Part shown: positions 6,253 through 6,415 of the stretch, one piece after another
Layout: each line of letters opens with the position of its first letter
Position numbering within the stretch: the stretch's first letter is position 1
Assembly (NCBI GenBank): GCA_026709725.1
Contig: JAPOSK010000401.1
Span: 1 to 6,415 of the forward strand
DNA from: Paracoccaceae bacterium
GTDB taxonomy: Bacteria > Pseudomonadota > Alphaproteobacteria > Rhodobacterales > Rhodobacteraceae
Reading direction: 5' to 3'
Length of the DNA stretch: 6,415 nt
Position numbers and translations under genes: made by a program
The notes under the pieces: model-generated
What the model saw: only the letters and a program-made list of their open reading frames with translations
Database searches by the model: none
What the model was told of the DNA's origin: nothing

Positions 6253-6289
6253 GAAATAGCCGATTGGGAATCGTGGGCCTCCCGTTAAC
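6253..6289 (+). repeat. tracrRNA anti-repeat
   Basis: This stretch is the near-complete reverse complement of the array repeat. Positions 6257-6279 match at 22 of 23 bases (the exception is T6274). The last 10 bases (TCCCGTTAAC) pair with the repeat start through GUUG, CGG and a one-base bulge (U6285), giving the bulged lower stem usual in type II guide duplexes. Confidence 0.95.
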
Positions 6290-6312
6290 AAGGCTTTTTA
6301 AGCCACAAAATT

Positions 6313-6340
6313 AAAGGGTGGGCTCCGGCCCGCCCTTTTT
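6313..6340 (+). terminator. Rho-independent terminator of the tracrRNA
   Basis: GGGTGGGC (6316-6323) pairs with GCCCGCCC (6328-6335) in 8 pairs, one of them a U-G wobble, around a TCCG loop. AAA before the stem can pair with the TTTTT that follows (6336-6340). The hairpin probably also serves as the 3' stem of the tracrRNA bound by Cas9. Confidence 0.93.
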
Positions 6341-6415
6341 CATGCCTCTCTGATAGACGGGAGGCTGAGCAGGCAAGAGAGTAGGTATAGATAGAAACTG
6401 CAGTCCTTGCTTAAT
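6341..6415. other. Right flank, nothing identified
   Basis: Downstream of the tracrRNA terminator I see no open frame of note, no promoter pair I would defend, and only a weak inverted repeat (GCCTC near 6344 and GAGGC near 6360). Confidence 0.4.

Larger units (their letters stand above)
6097..6340 (+). ncRNA. Candidate long tracrRNA acting as natural single-guide RNA
   Basis: A transcript from P1 to the tracrRNA terminator would be about 244 nt. It contains a 5' hairpin, GAGTT (6113-6117) and AACTC (6123-6127) with a 5-nt loop. Next come a 12-nt guide-like stretch (6131-6142), a CRISPR-repeat-like element (6143-6158), a linker of about 95 nt, and the complete tracrRNA. The repeat-like element can pair with the anti-repeat about 115 nt away, fusing guide and scaffold in one molecule. 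Known precedents for Cas9-guiding RNAs with a short partial target match are tracr-L of S. pyogenes (II-A) and scaRNA of Francisella novicida (II-B). The start, the fold and the function are predictions. Confidence 0.45.
6241..6340 (+). ncRNA. tracrRNA, divergent from cas9
   Basis: This RNA pairs with the repeat part of the pre-crRNA and anchors the guide in Cas9; the duplex is normally cut by RNase III. The region reads, in order, anti-repeat (6253-6289), a short hairpin GGCTT (6292-6296) and AAGCC (6300-6304) with a TTT loop that fits the nexus position, a linker ACAAAATTAAA, and a strong terminator hairpin ending in TTTTT at 6340. It is on the opposite strand to cas9, and on the same strand as the array relative to the complementarity required. 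The 3' end is well defined. The 5' end (about 6241) depends on the predicted -10 box, and a longer form from 6097 is possible. Confidence 0.9.

Noticed and set aside
1512..6415. Search for csn2, cas4 or other accessory genes
   Set aside because: No reading frame outside cas9, cas1 and cas2 has the features of a real gene. Their absence is what supports subtype II-C.

Overview
The window holds a complete, compact type II-C CRISPR-Cas locus and little else. All three protein genes lie on the minus strand in the order cas9 (2779-5913), cas1 (1845-2774) and cas2 (1512-1841). The gaps between them are 4 and 3 nt, so this is one tightly coupled operon. No csn2 or cas4 is visible, and the 1044-residue Cas9 is in the small size class, which together define subtype II-C. 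The coding DNA is GC-rich. The Cas9 opening (YRLGLDLGTNSIGW) and the repeat, which starts GTTGCGG and ends CTAATCT, are of the kind I associate with Alphaproteobacteria, perhaps Rhodospirillales-like. That host assignment is an inference.

Left to right: positions 1-84 are flank with no convincing gene. Positions 85-1439 hold a CRISPR array of 21 repeats of 36 bp and 20 spacers, nineteen of 30 nt and one of 29 nt. The first repeat is degenerate in its first 10 bp and the other 20 read as identical. A strong rho-independent terminator (1452-1476) follows the last repeat, so the array is read on the plus strand, converging on cas2. The cas operon fills 1512-5913. The AT-richer stretch 5914-6415 has no protein gene but carries the RNA part of the system: the cas9 promoter region, and a tracrRNA on the plus strand (about 6241-6340) with anti-repeat, nexus-like hairpin and terminator.

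The system works as follows. Cas1 and Cas2 insert new spacers. The array transcript pairs with tracrRNA through the anti-repeat. Cas9 uses this duplex as its guide and cuts with its RuvC and HNH domains, whose key residues are all present.

The most interesting signal is upstream of cas9. A plus-strand promoter (TTGACA, 17 nt, TATCAC with extended -10) would start an RNA near 6097, well upstream of the short tracrRNA. This RNA would contain, in order, a 5' hairpin, a 12-nt guide-like stretch, a CRISPR-repeat-like element that can pair with the tracrRNA's own anti-repeat, and then the tracrRNA itself. The 12 guide-like bases match (11 of 12, the odd one a G-T wobble) a site between the -35 boxes of the cas9 promoter and of this RNA's own promoter. 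This is the architecture of a natural single-guide RNA that makes Cas9 repress its own operon, comparable to tracr-L of Streptococcus pyogenes, here in a II-C locus. It is a prediction from sequence only.
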